Shown: positions 30,243 through 40,778, counted from the stretch's first letter. The stretch: DNA of 64,000 nt from Paraneptunicella aestuarii (GCF_019900845.1 NZ_CP074570.1:1984001-2048000), one strand, 5' to 3'. The notes: generated by a model from the letters alone, not told the origin. Made by a program: numbers and translations.

Positions 30243-31316
30243 ATGTTCGAAGTGTTTGGTCGCTGGTATAAACGCAAGTTCTCAGATCCAGATTCAGCCA
30301 TGCTGCTGTTTTTGTTAATAATTTCGAGCCTGATTTTACTATTCTGGGGAAATATGCTGGCCCCTGTTATTGTTGCCATCGTACTGGCATATCTGCTCGA
30401 CTGGCCAGTGGTTCGTTTGCAGAATATGGGTTTGAGTAGAACTTACGCCAGCAGTGTCGTGTTGCTCTTATTTGTTGGTTTGGTGACGTTAGCCACAATA
30501 GGTTTGGTTCCGGTTATCTGGCAGCAAAGTTTGAACCTGGCAAATGAAATGCCACAGATTTGGGAACAGGCGCAGGCGTGGATAACCGCGTTGCCGAATA
30601 ACTACCCGCAATTTATCAATGTAAATCAAATCGAGAAAATGCTCAGTGGTGTTGATGAGCGAGTTGTGAAGATTGGGGAGGGGCTATTGTCTGCCTCATT
30701 TAGTTCATTGTTTGGTGCGGCAGCATTACTTATCTATTTGATATTGGTGCCTATTATGGTGCTGTTTATGCTCAAGGATAAGCAGCAACTGCTTGATAAT
30801 ATTTCCAATCTTTTGCCAAAAGAACGCCGCTTGATCAAGCAGGTGGGGCAGGAAATGAATATTCAGATTCTGAACTATATTCGTGGCAAGGTAATTGAAA
30901 TTATTATTGTGGGAACCGTTTCAACTATCACCTTTGCTCTGATGGATTTGCGCTATTCATTGTTGTTGGGTGTCTTGGTCGGTTTCTCTGTATTGATCCC
31001 TTATATTGGTGCAGCCGTTGTGACGTTACCCATCGCTGCCGTGGCATTATTTCAGTGGGGTATTACGCCCGATTTTTGGTCGATTATGGTTGCTTACGCT
31101 ATTATTCAGGCGCTTGATGGCAACGTGCTTGTACCTGTGCTGTTTTCTGAGGCGGTCAGTTTGCACCCGGTCTACATCATTATTGCCGTGTTGTTTTTCG
31201 GAGGTTTATGGGGGTTTTGGGGCGTGTTCTTCGCAATACCTCTAGCCAGCCTGGTACGTGCTTTATTCAATGCCTGGTCATCACCAAAGGAATTCTCTAA
31301 AGCCTGTGATGAGTAA
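30243..31316 (+). CDS. perM: AI-2E family transporter (PerM-like)
   Basis: The 357-residue integral membrane protein has about eight helices, with the early MLAPVIVAIVLAYLLDWPV segment, the long amphipathic linker region (residues about 95-150), and the C-terminal GVLVGFSVLIPYIGAAV and DGNVLVPVLFSEAV motifs of the AI-2E exporter family. An AAAGGA lies upstream. Its location next to bepA corresponds to E. coli perM; the substrate is unknown. Confidence 0.9.
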   Translation: MFEVFGRWYKRKFSDPDSAMLLFLLIISSLILLFWGNMLAPVIVAIVLAYLLDWPVVRLQNMGLSRTYASSVVLLLFVGLVTLATIGLVPVIWQQSLNLANEMPQIWEQAQAWITALPNNYPQFINVNQIEKMLSGVDERVVKIGEGLLSASFSSLFGAAALLIYLILVPIMVLFMLKDKQQLLDNISNLLPKERRLIKQVGQEMNIQILNYIRGKVIEIIIVGTVSTITFALMDLRYSLLLGVLVGFSVLIPYIGAAVVTLPIAAVALFQWGITPDFWSIMVAYAIIQALDGNVLVPVLFSEAVSLHPVYIIIAVLFFGGLWGFWGVFFAIPLASLVRALFNAWSSPKEFSKACDE

Positions 31317-31493
31317 CGTTCGTTAAAAACATTCAAGGGATAGCGGTGTGTATCAGGCCGCTATCCGTCGCCATGCCTGTATTGCAACAATTTCTCTTCT
31401 TTTCTATTTTATTGAAGTCGGTCACTCATCAAATTCAACACATTTGATTCAATGTTCAGTTTGGAAAGGTTCTGGCAAGATTGAAGTGAAACG

Positions 31494-31766
31494 TTATTCC
31501 ACTTCTATTTCGATATTCGTTTTCGGTACGCAGCAGCAGGGCAGGATTTCGTCGTCGTCGACGTAGGCGAGTGGGGCGATCTTGTATTCCACTTCGCCTT
31601 GTTTCAAGCGGGTGCGGCAAGCACCACAAAACCCTTCACGGCAGTGGTACTGTACCTCAATATTCCTGTTTTCAAGGCATTCGAGTACCGTTTCTCCGCT
31701 GCTGTACTCGATGGCTTGTTGGGAATTGATGGTGATCAATAGAGTCTCTTTTGGATCAGACATCAA
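31494..31766 (-). CDS. yfaE: YfaE-type 2Fe-2S ferredoxin
   Basis: The 90-residue plant-type ferredoxin has the CREGFCGACRTRL cluster motif (Cys at about 38, 43, 46) and a fourth ligand in the C-terminal PCCCVP. It serves to maintain and regenerate the tyrosyl-radical diiron centre of NrdB. It lies 6 bases after nrdB in the nrdA-nrdB-yfaE operon. Confidence 0.94.
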   Translation of the reverse strand: MMSDPKETLLITINSQQAIEYSSGETVLECLENRNIEVQYHCREGFCGACRTRLKQGEVEYKIAPLAYVDDDEILPCCCVPKTNIEIEVE

Positions 31767-31772
31767 CCAAAA

Positions 31773-32903
31773 CTACAGGTCGAAATCATCAAAATCGTTG
31801 GCGCTGACTTCACTGTCAATTTGCCCCACCAGATAAGAGCTGATTTCTGCTTCTTGTGGCGCGACCTGGAAGTTGTCAGAGTTGAGGTAATTGTTCATCC
31901 AGGGCAGCGGGTTACTTTTCACGTCAAAAGGTTTACCCATACCGATGGCTGCCATACGCTCATTGGAAATGTACTCAACGTATTGACACAGAATTTCTTC
32001 ATTCAAACCAATCATGGAGCCATTCTGGAACAGGTATTTTGCCCATTGCTTCTCTTGCTCTACGGCTTTGAGGAATATATTGGTTGCGTCTTCTTTGCAC
32101 TCTTCGGCAATTTCTGCCATTTCCGGGTCGTCTTTGCCTTTTGCCCAGATATTCAAAATATGCTGGGTCGAGGTTAAGTGCAGGCTTTCGTCACGGGCGA
32201 TAAGGCGAATGATTTTAGAGTTACCTTCCATCAGCTCGCGTTCTGCAAAAGCAAAGGTACAAGCGAAAGAGACGTAGAAGCGCACTGCTTCCAAGGCATT
32301 AACCGAGTTCATGCACAAGAACAGCTTTTTCTTCAGTTCGTGCTTGGTAACAATGTGACGTTCCCCGTCAATGGTATGAATGCCTTCCCCCTGTGTTTGC
32401 CAAAGCTGAGTGTAGTAAATCAGATCATCGTAGTATTTGGAGATGTCGGTGGCGCGACGCTTAATTTCTTCGTTAACCACGATATCTTCAAAAATGGCAC
32501 TGGGCTCACTGAACAGGTTGCGCAAAATGTGCGTGTAAGAACGTGAGTGAATGGTTTCAAAGAAAGACCAGGTTTCAACCCAGGTTTCCAGTTCAGGTAA
32601 CGATACGATAGGCAAGAAAGCGATGTTAGGGCTTCTGCCTTGCACGGAATCCAACAGGGTTTGGTATTTCAGATTCGAGATAAAAATATGCTTCTCTGAG
32701 TCAGACAGCTTTTGAAAATCAATACGATCTTTGCTGACGTCAACTTCTTCTGGACGCCAGAAGAAAGAGATTTGCTTTTCAACCAGCTTTTCAAAAATGC
32801 TGTGTTTTTGTTGGTCGTAACGTGCAACGTTCACCGGATTACCGAAGAACATAGGTTCCTGAAGCGGATTCGTCGTAAACTGGTTAAAAGTGGTGTATTT
32901 CAT
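31773..32903 (-). CDS. nrdB: Class Ia ribonucleotide reductase small subunit
   Basis: NrdB carries the diiron-tyrosyl cofactor that starts radical chemistry in NrdA. The 376-residue length equals the E. coli protein. Diiron ligands lie in [21 protein letters not shown] and RDESLHL; the C-terminal DFDDFDL tail is the NrdA-binding peptide. Confidence 0.97.
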   Translation of the reverse strand: MKYTTFNQFTTNPLQEPMFFGNPVNVARYDQQKHSIFEKLVEKQISFFWRPEEVDVSKDRIDFQKLSDSEKHIFISNLKYQTLLDSVQGRSPNIAFLPIVSLPELETWVETWSFFETIHSRSYTHILRNLFSEPSAIFEDIVVNEEIKRRATDISKYYDDLIYYTQLWQTQGEGIHTIDGERHIVTKHELKKKLFLCMNSVNALEAVRFYVSFACTFAFAERELMEGNSKIIRLIARDESLHLTSTQHILNIWAKGKDDPEMAEIAEECKEDATNIFLKAVEQEKQWAKYLFQNGSMIGLNEEILCQYVEYISNERMAAIGMGKPFDVKSNPLPWMNNYLNSDNFQVAPQEAEISSYLVGQIDSEVSANDFDDFDL

Positions 32904-33032
32904 TGCTTGACTCTTGTTATTCGCTACTTGGTTCTGCCTTGAACTTAATACCTGATCTTATTTGTCTGGCTTTTGCCAACACTTCAAATGCAATACCTGT
33001 TTATGTGCAGGTAAAACGCAGGATGCGTGCAA

Positions 33033-35354
33033 TTAGATTTTGCACGCACCGCCAGCGCAATCATCGTCTTCCTGCTCTATCACTTCTTCAGCCTGGTTCG
33101 CCTGACCGCTAGTGGCTGAATCGGAGAGGGATGCGTCCGCAGCACCATCACGGGTGTTATGGTAGTAGAAGGTTTTTACGCCCAGTTTATAGGCTGTCAG
33201 TAAGTCTTTAAGCAACAGCTTCATCGGCACTTTACCGCCTTCGTACTTACCTGGGTCGTAGTTAGTGTTGGCTGAGATGGTTTGGTCGACAAACTTCTGC
33301 ATAATAGCAACTAACTGAATGTAACCATCGTTAGAAGGGATGTCCCATAACAGCTCATAAGCATCTTTGTACTTGTGATATTCAGGTACAACTTGCTTCA
33401 AGATACCGTCTTTACTGGCTTTTACACTGATATGTCCACGCGGAGGTTCAATGCCGTTAGTGGCATTGGAAATTTGCGAGGAGGTTTCAGACGGCATCAG
33501 AGCGGATAAAGTTGAGTTACGTAAGCCGTGCTCTACGATGTCTTTACGTAATGTTTCCCAATCCAGATGCAAAGGTTCATTGCAGATACTGTCCAGATCT
33601 TTTTTGTAGGTATCAATGGGCAGCAAACCTTGAGAATAAGTTGTTTCGTTGAATTTCGGGCAAGCGCCTTTCTCTTTCGCCAGTCCGTTTGAGGCTTTCA
33701 ACAAATAGTATTGAATCGCTTCAAAGGTTCTGTGAACCAGACCGTTGGCGCTGCCATCGGAGTATTTCACGCCATTCTTCGCCAGATAATAAGCAAAGTT
33801 GATCACGCCTACACCGAGTGTACGACGTCCCATAGTCGCGTTGTATGCAGCAGGAACCGGGTAGTCTTGATAATCCAACAGATTGTCTAAAGCACGTACC
33901 GCCAGGTCTGCCAGTTCGTCCAGTTCATCCAGAGAATTAATCGCACCCAGATTGAACGCCGACAGCGTACAAAGGGCAATTTCACCATTCTCGTCGTTAA
34001 CATGGCTAAGTGGCTTGGTTGGCAAGGCAATTTCCAGGCACAGGTTGCTTTGGCGGATCGGTGCAACTTCCGCAATAAACGGGCTGTGAGTATTACAGTG
34101 ATCCACGTTTTGCAGGTAGATACGACCCGTGCTGGCACGTTCCTGCATGAACAGGCCAAATAACTCGATGGCTTTAATGCGTTTTTTACGAATACTGTCG
34201 TCTTGCTCGTACTGGGTATACAGCTGTTCAAACTTATCCTGATTTTCAAAGAAGGCGTCGTACAAGCCGGGAACATCGGATGGGCTGAACAGGGTGATGT
34301 AATCGTCTTTAATCAGGCGCTGATACATGGTCTTGTTGAATTGCACACCGTAATCCAGATGACGGACACGGTTTTCTTCAACACCGCGGTTGTTTTTCAG
34401 AACTAACAGCGATTCAACTTCCAGGTGCCAAAGTGGGTAGAACAGGGTAGCCGCGCCACCGCGAACACCACCTTGTGAACAGCTTTTTACAGCCGTTTGG
34501 AAGTATTTATAAAATGGAATACAACCGGTGTGGAATGCTTCACCGCCACGAATAGGGCTACCTAAAGCACGAATGCGACCGGCATTAACGCCGATACCAG
34601 CGCGTTGGCTGACGTATTTTACGATAGCGCTAGCAGTGGCGTTAATGGAATCCAGGCTGTCACCCGTTTCAATCAGTACACATGAGCTGAACTGACGGGT
34701 AGGAGTGCGCACGCCTGACATAATTGGCGTAGGCAAAGAAATCTTGAACTGTGATGTGGCATCGTAAAAACGACGAATGTAACCCATACGGGTTTCTTTT
34801 GGATACTTGGAGAACAGGCAGGCTGCAACCAGAATATACAGGAACTGAGCGCTTTCAAAGATCTCGCCTGTAACGCGGTTTTGTACCAGATACTTGCCTT
34901 CCAGCTGTTTAACGGCTGCATAGCTGAAATCCATGTCACGCCAGTGGTCGACGTATTCATCCATTTGTTCCAGTTCGGCTTCACTGTAATCTTCCAGAAT
35001 GTGCTTATCGTATTTGCCGTTCTCGACCATGTTGCGAACATGATCCAGCAATTTGGGTGGTTCAAACTGCCCAAAAGCTTTTTTACGTAAGTGGAAGATG
35101 GCTAATCGTGCTGCAAGATATTGATAATCCGGAGATTCTTTGGAAATCAGGTCGGCTGCTGATTTAATCAGTGTCCCGTGGATTTCTTCGGTTTTGATGC
35201 CGTCAAAGAATTGGATGTGAGCCTTAATTTCAACCTGGGAGACAGATACGTTATCGAGTCCTTTCGCCGCCCATGTGATTACTTTGTGGATTTTATCGAG
35301 ATCGAGGGGTTCCCTCTCGCCATTACGCTTGGTAACTAAAAGGTCGTTATTCAT
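33033..35354 (-). CDS. nrdA: Class Ia ribonucleotide reductase large subunit
   Basis: NrdA reduces ribonucleoside diphosphates to deoxy forms. The 773-residue product begins with the ATP-cone domain (LLVTKRNGEREPLDLDKIHKV), and has the active-site cysteines in SSCVLIET and ALCTLSAF and the NLCLEIALP radical site. The C-terminal DDDCAGGACKI tail holds the redox-shuttle cysteine pair. Confidence 0.98.
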   Translation of the reverse strand: MNNDLLVTKRNGEREPLDLDKIHKVITWAAKGLDNVSVSQVEIKAHIQFFDGIKTEEIHGTLIKSAADLISKESPDYQYLAARLAIFHLRKKAFGQFEPPKLLDHVRNMVENGKYDKHILEDYSEAELEQMDEYVDHWRDMDFSYAAVKQLEGKYLVQNRVTGEIFESAQFLYILVAACLFSKYPKETRMGYIRRFYDATSQFKISLPTPIMSGVRTPTRQFSSCVLIETGDSLDSINATASAIVKYVSQRAGIGVNAGRIRALGSPIRGGEAFHTGCIPFYKYFQTAVKSCSQGGVRGGAATLFYPLWHLEVESLLVLKNNRGVEENRVRHLDYGVQFNKTMYQRLIKDDYITLFSPSDVPGLYDAFFENQDKFEQLYTQYEQDDSIRKKRIKAIELFGLFMQERASTGRIYLQNVDHCNTHSPFIAEVAPIRQSNLCLEIALPTKPLSHVNDENGEIALCTLSAFNLGAINSLDELDELADLAVRALDNLLDYQDYPVPAAYNATMGRRTLGVGVINFAYYLAKNGVKYSDGSANGLVHRTFEAIQYYLLKASNGLAKEKGACPKFNETTYSQGLLPIDTYKKDLDSICNEPLHLDWETLRKDIVEHGLRNSTLSALMPSETSSQISNATNGIEPPRGHISVKASKDGILKQVVPEYHKYKDAYELLWDIPSNDGYIQLVAIMQKFVDQTISANTNYDPGKYEGGKVPMKLLLKDLLTAYKLGVKTFYYHNTRDGAADASLSDSATSGQANQAEEVIEQEDDDCAGGACKI

Positions 35355-35741
35355 ACTTATAGATCAGCCATTTTTTAATTTTTATCGTAATTCAGGCGCA
35401 AAACAACACCGATTGCTACCGGGATGATAGTTACCGGGATATTGAATTATTCCTGTTAGCGCACTCGAACAGCTATTATTATTTTTTGTTCAGCCATTCC
35501 CGGGAGCTCAATTAGTCGCCACTAATTGTAGTATCCGAAACACAAGATAGTGAGGTTTTTAAATAAATTCAACCCAAGATATTGGGGCATAGGTATTACT
35601 AAACATACATGTGACTTTTTGTTAGTAGGAGCTAACTTAAAACTTCAAAAACGATAGTTAATTTATCAAAATCAAGAAAATGATTACCGAATAAAAAATT
35701 TAAAATATTTTTATTCGGCTCAGTCTGAATTGCTCAAAAAA
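35355..35741 (-). promoter_or_regulatory. Long leader region upstream of nrdA
   Basis: There is no gene in these 390 bases. If transcription starts near the NrdR-like boxes at 35742-35788, the nrdA mRNA has an unusually long 5' untranslated region. No riboswitch architecture was recognised. A closer promoter inside this AT-rich region is equally possible. Confidence 0.4.
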
Positions 35742-35788
35742 ACACTACATATAGTGCTGGTAAATATATTTCTCGCAATATATGGTGT
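35742..35788 (-). promoter_or_regulatory. Pair of NrdR-box-like sites
   Basis: ACACTACATATAGTGC (35742-35757) and TCGCAATATATGGTGT (35773-35788) each match the palindromic NrdR consensus (close to ACACWATATATWGTGT) at about 13 of 16 positions. Their starts are 31 bases apart, the three-turn spacing usual for NrdR repression of ribonucleotide reductase operons. They lie between nrdA and the HAD phosphatase gene. Confidence 0.65.
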
Positions 35789-35790
35789 TT

Positions 35791-36447
35791 TCATGATCTG
35801 AGGTGTGCGAGTAATTCCAGCGCATGATCAATATGGATATCTGCTTGCCATTGTTCGGGTTTATCGTGTTCGGAAATATACCCATAGTTGGCTAGCACCG
35901 ATTTCATATTAGCGGCTTTTGCGGCAATGATGTCTCTTTCGGCATCTCCCACATACACAATATATTGTGGTTCTTCATCAATATGTTGTGCCGCATGTAA
36001 TAGAGGTTCCGGATGAGGTTTGGCTTTTTCCAGTGTGTCGCCAGACACAACCACTTTGCATTGATTAAAGGCATTAAAATAGGGGAGCAGGCGTTCAGTC
36101 AGGTAAGCCGGCTTGTTGGTGACAATACCCCAACTGATGCCAAGTTCATTCAATGACATGAGCATTTCTTCTGTGCCCGGAAACAACTCGGTGTCACGAC
36201 AAATATTGTTTTCGTAGTGATCCAGAAACTGTGTTTTTAATTGCTCAAAATCGAATTCAGAAAATCGTTCACCAAATCCCAGTTCCAACATACGCTTGGA
36301 ACCATGTGATGCCGTACTGCGATATTGCTCCAAAGTGCAAATGGGTAAACCGTGGTATTCCAGTACATGATTCAGGGCGTTGCCCAAATCTTTGGCGGTA
36401 TCCAGCAGTGTTCCATCCAAATCAAATAATACGGCGCGAATGCTCAT
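35791..36447 (-). CDS. HAD-IA phosphatase (Gph- or MupP-like)
   Basis: The 218-residue HAD hydrolase has the nucleophile motif VLFDLDGTLLDT, motif II in IVTNKP, and motif III/IV in KPHPEP and VYVGDAERDIIAA. It lies 15 bases after ubiG in the same direction. Beside ubiG, such genes encode phosphoglycolate phosphatase or, in Pseudomonas, MurNAc-6-phosphate phosphatase MupP; the sequence alone does not separate these. Confidence 0.85.
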   Translation of the reverse strand: MSIRAVLFDLDGTLLDTAKDLGNALNHVLEYHGLPICTLEQYRSTASHGSKRMLELGFGERFSEFDFEQLKTQFLDHYENNICRDTELFPGTEEMLMSLNELGISWGIVTNKPAYLTERLLPYFNAFNQCKVVVSGDTLEKAKPHPEPLLHAAQHIDEEPQYIVYVGDAERDIIAAKAANMKSVLANYGYISEHDKPEQWQADIHIDHALELLAHLRS

Positions 36448-36462
36448 ATCTGCGTTAATCCT

Positions 36463-37161
36463 TTATAGTTTTTCGCAGAAGGCGATGTAGTTTACATCGA
36501 CATTGCTGTCGGAAAGATAAAACTCTCTAGAGATAGGATGCATATGCAAGCCGGTAATATCTCGGGCTTTTAATCCCGCATTGTCGGCAAAGCGCAATAA
36601 CTCAGAGGGTTTGATAAATTTGTTGTAGTCGTGAGTGCCTTCAGGCACCAGGCGCAGTATTTTTTCAGCCCCTAAAATCGCCATCAGATACGCTTTGGTA
36701 TTACGGTTTAAGGTTGAGAAAAACACATAACCACCGGGTTTACACATTTTGGCACAAGCACGCACGATAGATTCCGGGTCAGGTACGTGTTCCAGCATTT
36801 CCATGCAAGTGACAATATCGGCTTGTTCTGTGTGTTGCTCGGCATAATCCTCTGCCGGGATTTGCTCGTAACTCACTTCTACACCAGTTTCCAAGCTATG
36901 TAAGCGAGCAACCTGCAATGGCGCTTCACCCATATCAATGCCGGTGACTTTACCGCCTAATCGAGCCATGCTTTCTGCAAGAATACCGCCGCCACAACCG
37001 ACATCAACAATACGTTTGTCGAACAGGCCGTTGGCATGGTTGGCAATGAAATCCAGTCGTAAGGGGTTAATAGCGTGGAGTGGTTTAAACTCGCCTTCAA
37101 GATCCCACCAACGAGATGCCAATTGTTCAAATTTTTCTATTTCTTGCGGATCAACGTTCAC
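36463..37161 (-). CDS. ubiG: Ubiquinone biosynthesis O-methyltransferase UbiG
   Basis: UbiG performs both O-methylations in ubiquinone synthesis using SAM. The 232-residue protein starts at GTG, has the [18 protein letters not shown] start motif, SAM-binding [12 protein letters not shown], and the conserved [17 protein letters not shown] end. It forms an operon with the HAD phosphatase. Confidence 0.96.
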   Translation of the reverse strand: MNVDPQEIEKFEQLASRWWDLEGEFKPLHAINPLRLDFIANHANGLFDKRIVDVGCGGGILAESMARLGGKVTGIDMGEAPLQVARLHSLETGVEVSYEQIPAEDYAEQHTEQADIVTCMEMLEHVPDPESIVRACAKMCKPGGYVFFSTLNRNTKAYLMAILGAEKILRLVPEGTHDYNKFIKPSELLRFADNAGLKARDITGLHMHPISREFYLSDSNVDVNYIAFCEKL

Positions 37162-37730
37162 TTGCTTGACTCAAACTCTAATTACTTGCGGCGCATTATA
37201 GGGAGATCATGGGGGGAATAACAGAAAAAACAAGCCTGGGAAACAAGGTGTTAAAGGCGGTATCGCTCAATCTTTGTAATTCTGAATTTAACAAATTTCC
37301 CCCATTCGTAAAATTTTTGTGAATTTTTTGTCATTTATTTTTTGTTGTTATGGCGGATTTTTGTTTGCCATTCGTTTTTGTTTATGTCCCGGTGCGTCAA
37401 AGGCTTTTTAAGCTTGATTGGAAAGTGTTTTGGGCTCGGGAATTTTTGTGTGTTGTCTGTGTGGAGATCAACAAGGCGGCCTAATGTGTTCAGCATCATA
37501 GCTTTAGGTCGTTTTGTTGGTTTTTTAGTGTTCAGAGAGTGAAGCATCAGAATAAAAGCGTTTTATCTGGCTAAGTGAATAGCGCTGCGATTGCTGCTTA
37601 AAGGGTGCTGACAATTGGTTGAACTGTCTCTCATCTTCTATGAGACAAGAATGATGCTCATAGACTCAGAACACTGGTTCATACATGGCAACTCACAACG
37701 AGATAACAAAAAACAAGATCGAGTGAACAC
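37162..37730. other. Long intergenic region upstream of the TonB receptor
   Basis: Promoters of ubiG (leftward) and the receptor (rightward) must lie here. The middle part (37300-37540) is T-rich with only unsupported ORFs on both strands. A TCTCAT-N5-ATGAGA palindrome at 37629-37645, about 85 bases before the receptor start, could be an operator. Confidence 0.4.
37629..37645 (+). promoter_or_regulatory. Candidate operator before the TonB receptor
   Basis: A perfect 6-bp inverted repeat, TCTCAT-CTTCT-ATGAGA, lies in the promoter-proximal region of the receptor gene. The binding protein is not identifiable. Confidence 0.3.
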
Positions 37731-40634
37731 ATGTATAAACGAACGAAACTTTCTACGGCTGTTGTTACCGCGTTGGTAACGATGGCTGGCAACCCGATGG
37801 CGGTTGCTCAGGAGCAAGCTACAGGAAACGGTAATCGTCCGGAAAACGTTGAAACCATTCAGGTTCGCGGTATTCGCGCCAGTATGGTTCGTGCTATGGA
37901 CGTGAAAAAAGAATCGGGTGGGGTGGTTGATGCTATTTCTGCTGAAGATATCGGTAAATTTCCAGACACTAACCTTGCAGAATCACTACAGCGTATTTCT
38001 GGGGTATCAATTGACCGCTCAGGCGGTGAAGGTCAGCTAATTACAGTACGTGGTTTTGGCCCGCAGTTTAATACGGTATTGGTCAACGGACGCCAAATCG
38101 CCTCTGAAAACCAAAGCCGTGCCTTTAGTTTTGATACTATTGCATCGGAATTGGTTAGCAGCCTGGATGTACATAAAACCTCAACCGCGACCATGCAATC
38201 GGGTGGTGTAGGTTCCACCATTAACGTGAACACAGCGAAACCTTTCAGCATTAAAGGCTTTAAGGTAGCGGGTAGCGTTAAAGGTGTGTACGACGAAAAC
38301 AGCGAAGAAGCGACCCCTCAGGTTTCTGCCTTGATCAGCAATACCTTCGACAATGAACGTTTTGGCGTGTTGTTGGCGGTCTCGCATCAAGAGCGTGACA
38401 CCCGTTTGAATCAGGCGCAAATGGACGGTTGGTTGGAAAACGTCGGTATTCCCAATCCTCAAACTGAAAGTGGTGCGGATTGGAACGGAACGGTATTTTC
38501 ACCTCGTAACTATGACCACAAGGTGACATTTGAAAACCGTAAGCGCACTAACGCGAATCTGGTTTTCCAGTATGCATTGAATGACGATGCGACCTTAACC
38601 GCTGATGTTTTGTATTCTGACTTTGACGTCGAAACCAATGCCACTTCTTACGGTCACTGGTTTACTGCGCCCAACGTTCAAGGCGTTAACGACGATGGCA
38701 GTCTGTTTGATGCCGATGGTAATCGTGTTCGCCCTACGGTGGATGAAAACGGCACGGTTATCGACTTGTATCAGGAAGTGGGTTTGGCAACGGACATGCA
38801 CGCCAAGAAGTTCGACCGACTAACCGACACTATCGCTTACGGTTTGAACCTGGACTGGAATGTGAATGATAAGTTGAACCTGAAGTTCGATTTGTCGCAT
38901 TCAGAAGCCGAGCGTGAAGCCAATAATGGTCGCGGTAATCAGCTTTCATTGATTGGTTATGCCAACCGTGTGCGTTTTCAGGTAGACGATAATATCCTCC
39001 CTGTTGCCAGCATGTTCGCTGATGCCAATGGCAATATTTACAGTGGTCAGCAAGAAATTGATGGTGCAATTGGTGTGTCTCCTATTGATGGATTCCCTGC
39101 CTATGACCCTAACGTTCCACCTGCGGGCGTCAGTGATTTGCTGGATCCTGCGAATAGCCGTGCTCACGTTATGTTACGCCGTGGCTGGGCGGTAGATGAT
39201 AAAATCACTCAGTTCCGCCTGGATGGCGATTATATGGGCGATCAAGGTATCGCTAAAGCCAAGTTTGGCTTGCAATACAGTAAGGAAACCAAAGCGTTGA
39301 CTCGTTGGGATAACGAAGGCGTAGGCATTCATTGTACTTACTGCGGTTATCCTGATGTGCCGGGGATTCCTGCGTCGGCGCAATATGTCTTTGATGCGGG
39401 CAGCGACTTCCTAAGTGGCGTAAGTGGCAGTGGCAGAATGCCGACTCAGTGGTTGGCGCATGACGGTGAAGCGCACTTCGTGTATTTGGAACAGCAATCA
39501 GGCTTAAGCTTTGATGCAGTACGTCGTAATAACTCTTTTGAAGTGGAAGAGGAAACTATTGCGGCGTATTTGGAATTGGACTTTGAAGGTGAAATTGGCG
39601 GTATGCCGTTGTTTGTGACAACCGGTGTACGCGTTGAGCAAACCGATGTAAAAGTAACGGGTACTGAAGCGCCAATTATCGGCTTAACCATTCTGGATCA
39701 AACAGAAATGTTAGCTCAGTTTGGTGATGCACAGGCTTTCTCTGTTAACAATGACTATGATGCGATCCTGCCGAATTTCAGCGCTAAATTGGAATTGACC
39801 GATGACCTGATTGCTCGCGTAGCCGCGTCGAAAACCTTGACTCGCCCAACATTGGAAAGCATGTCGCCAGTCACGGTGATCACAACGACTCGTCAGGGCG
39901 GGGACTTAACCTCGACTTCGGGTAACCCCGAGTTGGAGCCTTTTGAGTCTGACAACTTCGATTTGTCGTTGGAGTGGTACTACGGTGATGCCAGTTATGC
40001 CTCTGTAGGATACTTCAAAAAAGACGTAGCGAACTTTATTGTTAATGCTCAGGAAGACCGTACTTTTGTTACAGCTTCTGGCGGCACCTTGGTTGACCCT
40101 TCCACTGGCAGTGATTCAGGTGCAGCAGATGCTGATGACGCGGTTGCCGTGTTTACCAATACCTTGCCGAACAATGGTGAAAATGCCACAGTGGACGGCA
40201 TTGAAGTGGCTTGGCAACATACGCTGGATTCTGGCTTTGGTGTTTTGGCTAACGCCACTTTTGTAGATAGCAATGCGGATCTTGATCCGGCTGATACTAC
40301 TCAGGTGTTTGCTGTGACGGGGTTGAGCGATTCATTGAACCTTGTTGGCTTCTATGAAGACGGCCCATTGCAAGTACGTTTGGCCTGGAACTGGCGTGAT
40401 GAGTTCGTTCAGTCGTTAACTCAGGTTCAAGGTGATGGCCCAACGATTGTTGAGGATTATCATCAATTGGATATGAGTGGTAGTTACGATATTAGCGATA
40501 ACATCACGGTATTCTTTGAAGGTATTAACCTGACAGAAGAGTATGTTCATAAGCGTGGTCGCTTTGCCAACCATTTGTTGTTGGTTGAAGACAGTGGTCG
40601 CCGTTGGGCATTAGGCGTAAGAGGCAGCTTTTAA
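37731..40634 (+). CDS. TonB-dependent receptor
   Basis: The 967-residue outer-membrane receptor has a signal peptide (to about residue 26), a plug domain (DAISAEDIGKFPDTNLAESL, the GVSIDRSGGEGQLITVRG segment), and a large beta-barrel ending in the typical aromatic C-terminus (GRRWALGVRGSF). The plug subtype is that seen in Alteromonadales and Caulobacterales receptors for oligosaccharides, often adjacent to tryptophan-halogenase and SapC genes as here. Substrate is unknown; the neighbours suggest a carbohydrate or related nutrient. Confidence 0.93.
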   Translation: MYKRTKLSTAVVTALVTMAGNPMAVAQEQATGNGNRPENVETIQVRGIRASMVRAMDVKKESGGVVDAISAEDIGKFPDTNLAESLQRISGVSIDRSGGEGQLITVRGFGPQFNTVLVNGRQIASENQSRAFSFDTIASELVSSLDVHKTSTATMQSGGVGSTINVNTAKPFSIKGFKVAGSVKGVYDENSEEATPQVSALISNTFDNERFGVLLAVSHQERDTRLNQAQMDGWLENVGIPNPQTESGADWNGTVFSPRNYDHKVTFENRKRTNANLVFQYALNDDATLTADVLYSDFDVETNATSYGHWFTAPNVQGVNDDGSLFDADGNRVRPTVDENGTVIDLYQEVGLATDMHAKKFDRLTDTIAYGLNLDWNVNDKLNLKFDLSHSEAEREANNGRGNQLSLIGYANRVRFQVDDNILPVASMFADANGNIYSGQQEIDGAIGVSPIDGFPAYDPNVPPAGVSDLLDPANSRAHVMLRRGWAVDDKITQFRLDGDYMGDQGIAKAKFGLQYSKETKALTRWDNEGVGIHCTYCGYPDVPGIPASAQYVFDAGSDFLSGVSGSGRMPTQWLAHDGEAHFVYLEQQSGLSFDAVRRNNSFEVEEETIAAYLELDFEGEIGGMPLFVTTGVRVEQTDVKVTGTEAPIIGLTILDQTEMLAQFGDAQAFSVNNDYDAILPNFSAKLELTDDLIARVAASKTLTRPTLESMSPVTVITTTRQGGDLTSTSGNPELEPFESDNFDLSLEWYYGDASYASVGYFKKDVANFIVNAQEDRTFVTASGGTLVDPSTGSDSGAADADDAVAVFTNTLPNNGENATVDGIEVAWQHTLDSGFGVLANATFVDSNADLDPADTTQVFAVTGLSDSLNLVGFYEDGPLQVRLAWNWRDEFVQSLTQVQGDGPTIVEDYHQLDMSGSYDISDNITVFFEGINLTEEYVHKRGRFANHLLLVEDSGRRWALGVRGSF

Positions 40635-40661
40635 TTTTTAAATTGCAAAGTTGATTGATGT

Positions 40662-40778
40662 GCCATAAATAGAAACTTAACGCAGACTCGCCGTGAATCC
40701 ATCCCTGGAAGCTCCATGCTTTTCATGATGGCCGCGTCCATGCGGCTGAGGGTCTGCTTAAAAGTTTCTATTTTTGGC
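40662..40778. repeat. Nested palindromic repeat, copy D
   Basis: The core (CGCAGACTCGCCG...GGGTCTGC) is shared with copies A-C, but the outer arms are different: GCCATAAATAGAAACTT pairs with AAGTTTCTATTTTTGGC (16 of 17 positions). The internal hairpin is GCCGC / GCGGC. It lies between the receptor and halogenase genes and could attenuate or process a transcript there. Confidence 0.8.

Noticed and set aside
37335..37547. Overlapping small frames on both strands before the TonB receptor
   Set aside because: Both arise from a T/A-rich stretch; composition is not protein-like and no starts are supported.
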